Shown piece after piece: positions 23,003 to 23,041 of a stretch of DNA of 23,041 bases. The notes beneath the pieces are model-generated. The model saw only the letters and a program-made list of their open reading frames with translations. It was not told where the DNA came from and did not search any database. Both the position numbers and the translations under genes were made by a program. Position 1 is the stretch's first letter. Each line of letters starts with the position of its first letter. This DNA is from CAZQHK01 sp964593455 (lineage in GTDB: Bacteria; Muiribacteriota; CAYSPT01), in assembly GCA_964593455.1 (NCBI GenBank), contig CAZQHK010000056.1, positions 1 through 23,041 on the forward strand, read 5' to 3'.

Positions 23003-23017
23003 ATTACCTGACTTTCT
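22993..23017. repeat. Inverted repeat overlapping the metK -35 box
   Basis: A perfect 9-bp inverted repeat, AGAAAGTCA (22993-23001) and TGACTTTCT (23009-23017), has a 7-base loop. On the minus strand it is followed by CTTTTCC, which is weak as a terminator tract. It could terminate an upstream minus-strand gene outside the window, or act as an operator for metK because it covers the -35 box. Confidence 0.6.
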
Positions 23018-23041
23018 ACGCTTACTGTTTAATAGAAAACG

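Noticed and set aside
22907..23041. SAM riboswitch in front of metK
   Set aside because: The promoter leaves only about 60 bases of leader, and no conserved SAM-I, SAM-II or SAM-III core is seen.

Overview
The window reads as an ordinary bacterial chromosome segment with densely packed genes. Strong Shine-Dalgarno sites, several GTG or TTG starts and good sigma-70/sigma-A type promoters are visible. There are no phage genes, transposases, CRISPR arrays, tRNAs or rRNAs that I can see. Gene content points to a Firmicutes-like or candidate-phylum (broadly terrabacterial) lineage: a DUF5693/CsaB pyruvyl transferase, an LmeA/DUF2993 protein, an RsbW-type anti-sigma kinase, and pilB-pilT-pilC directly behind aroE. 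I cannot name a species, and the LolA-like domain alone does not settle whether the cell has an outer membrane.

Layout. (1) 1-6540, plus strand: a PLP aminotransferase, then aroE overlapping pilB, then pilT and pilC (type IV pilus ATPases and platform), ending in a strong bidirectional terminator at 6507-6541. (2) 6544-12348, minus strand: a five-gene operon read from a near-consensus promoter at 12319-12348. In order of transcription it encodes a TPR/LolA-like secreted protein, an unrecognised 568-residue secreted protein, a cytoplasmic GAF-PAS histidine-kinase-like protein with a ruined ATP site, an intact RsbW-like GHKL protein, and a Yip1-type membrane protein. The first three genes are joined by ATGA start/stop overlaps. 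(3) 12389-14234: an AT-richer patch of small genes on both strands: a 145-residue hypothetical, a 37-residue ORF, a MerR-like regulator with a C-terminal zinc ribbon, a 60-residue membrane protein, and a 50-residue CxxC/CxxC zinc-ribbon protein whose 3' end overlaps the next gene tail-to-tail. (4) 14194-23002, minus strand: metK, then a membrane GAF-GGDEF diguanylate cyclase, a UshA-like protein that has lost its metal-binding motifs, a DUF2993 protein, a small acidic two-TM protein, and a 1005-residue DUF5693-CsaB fusion. metK has its own promoter, and the genes behind it are overlapping or closely spaced except for 155 bp before the fusion gene.

How the genes may work together. Regions 2 and 4 look like signalling and envelope modules. 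The region 2 operon is the best candidate for an undescribed system: envelope proteins translated in tandem with a pseudokinase-like sensor and an anti-sigma kinase, with no sigma factor, anti-anti-sigma (STAS) protein or phosphatase visible nearby. Region 4 couples c-di-GMP synthesis with envelope or surface-polymer genes. The pilus motor in region 1 is a plausible downstream target of c-di-GMP, but nothing in the sequence proves a link.
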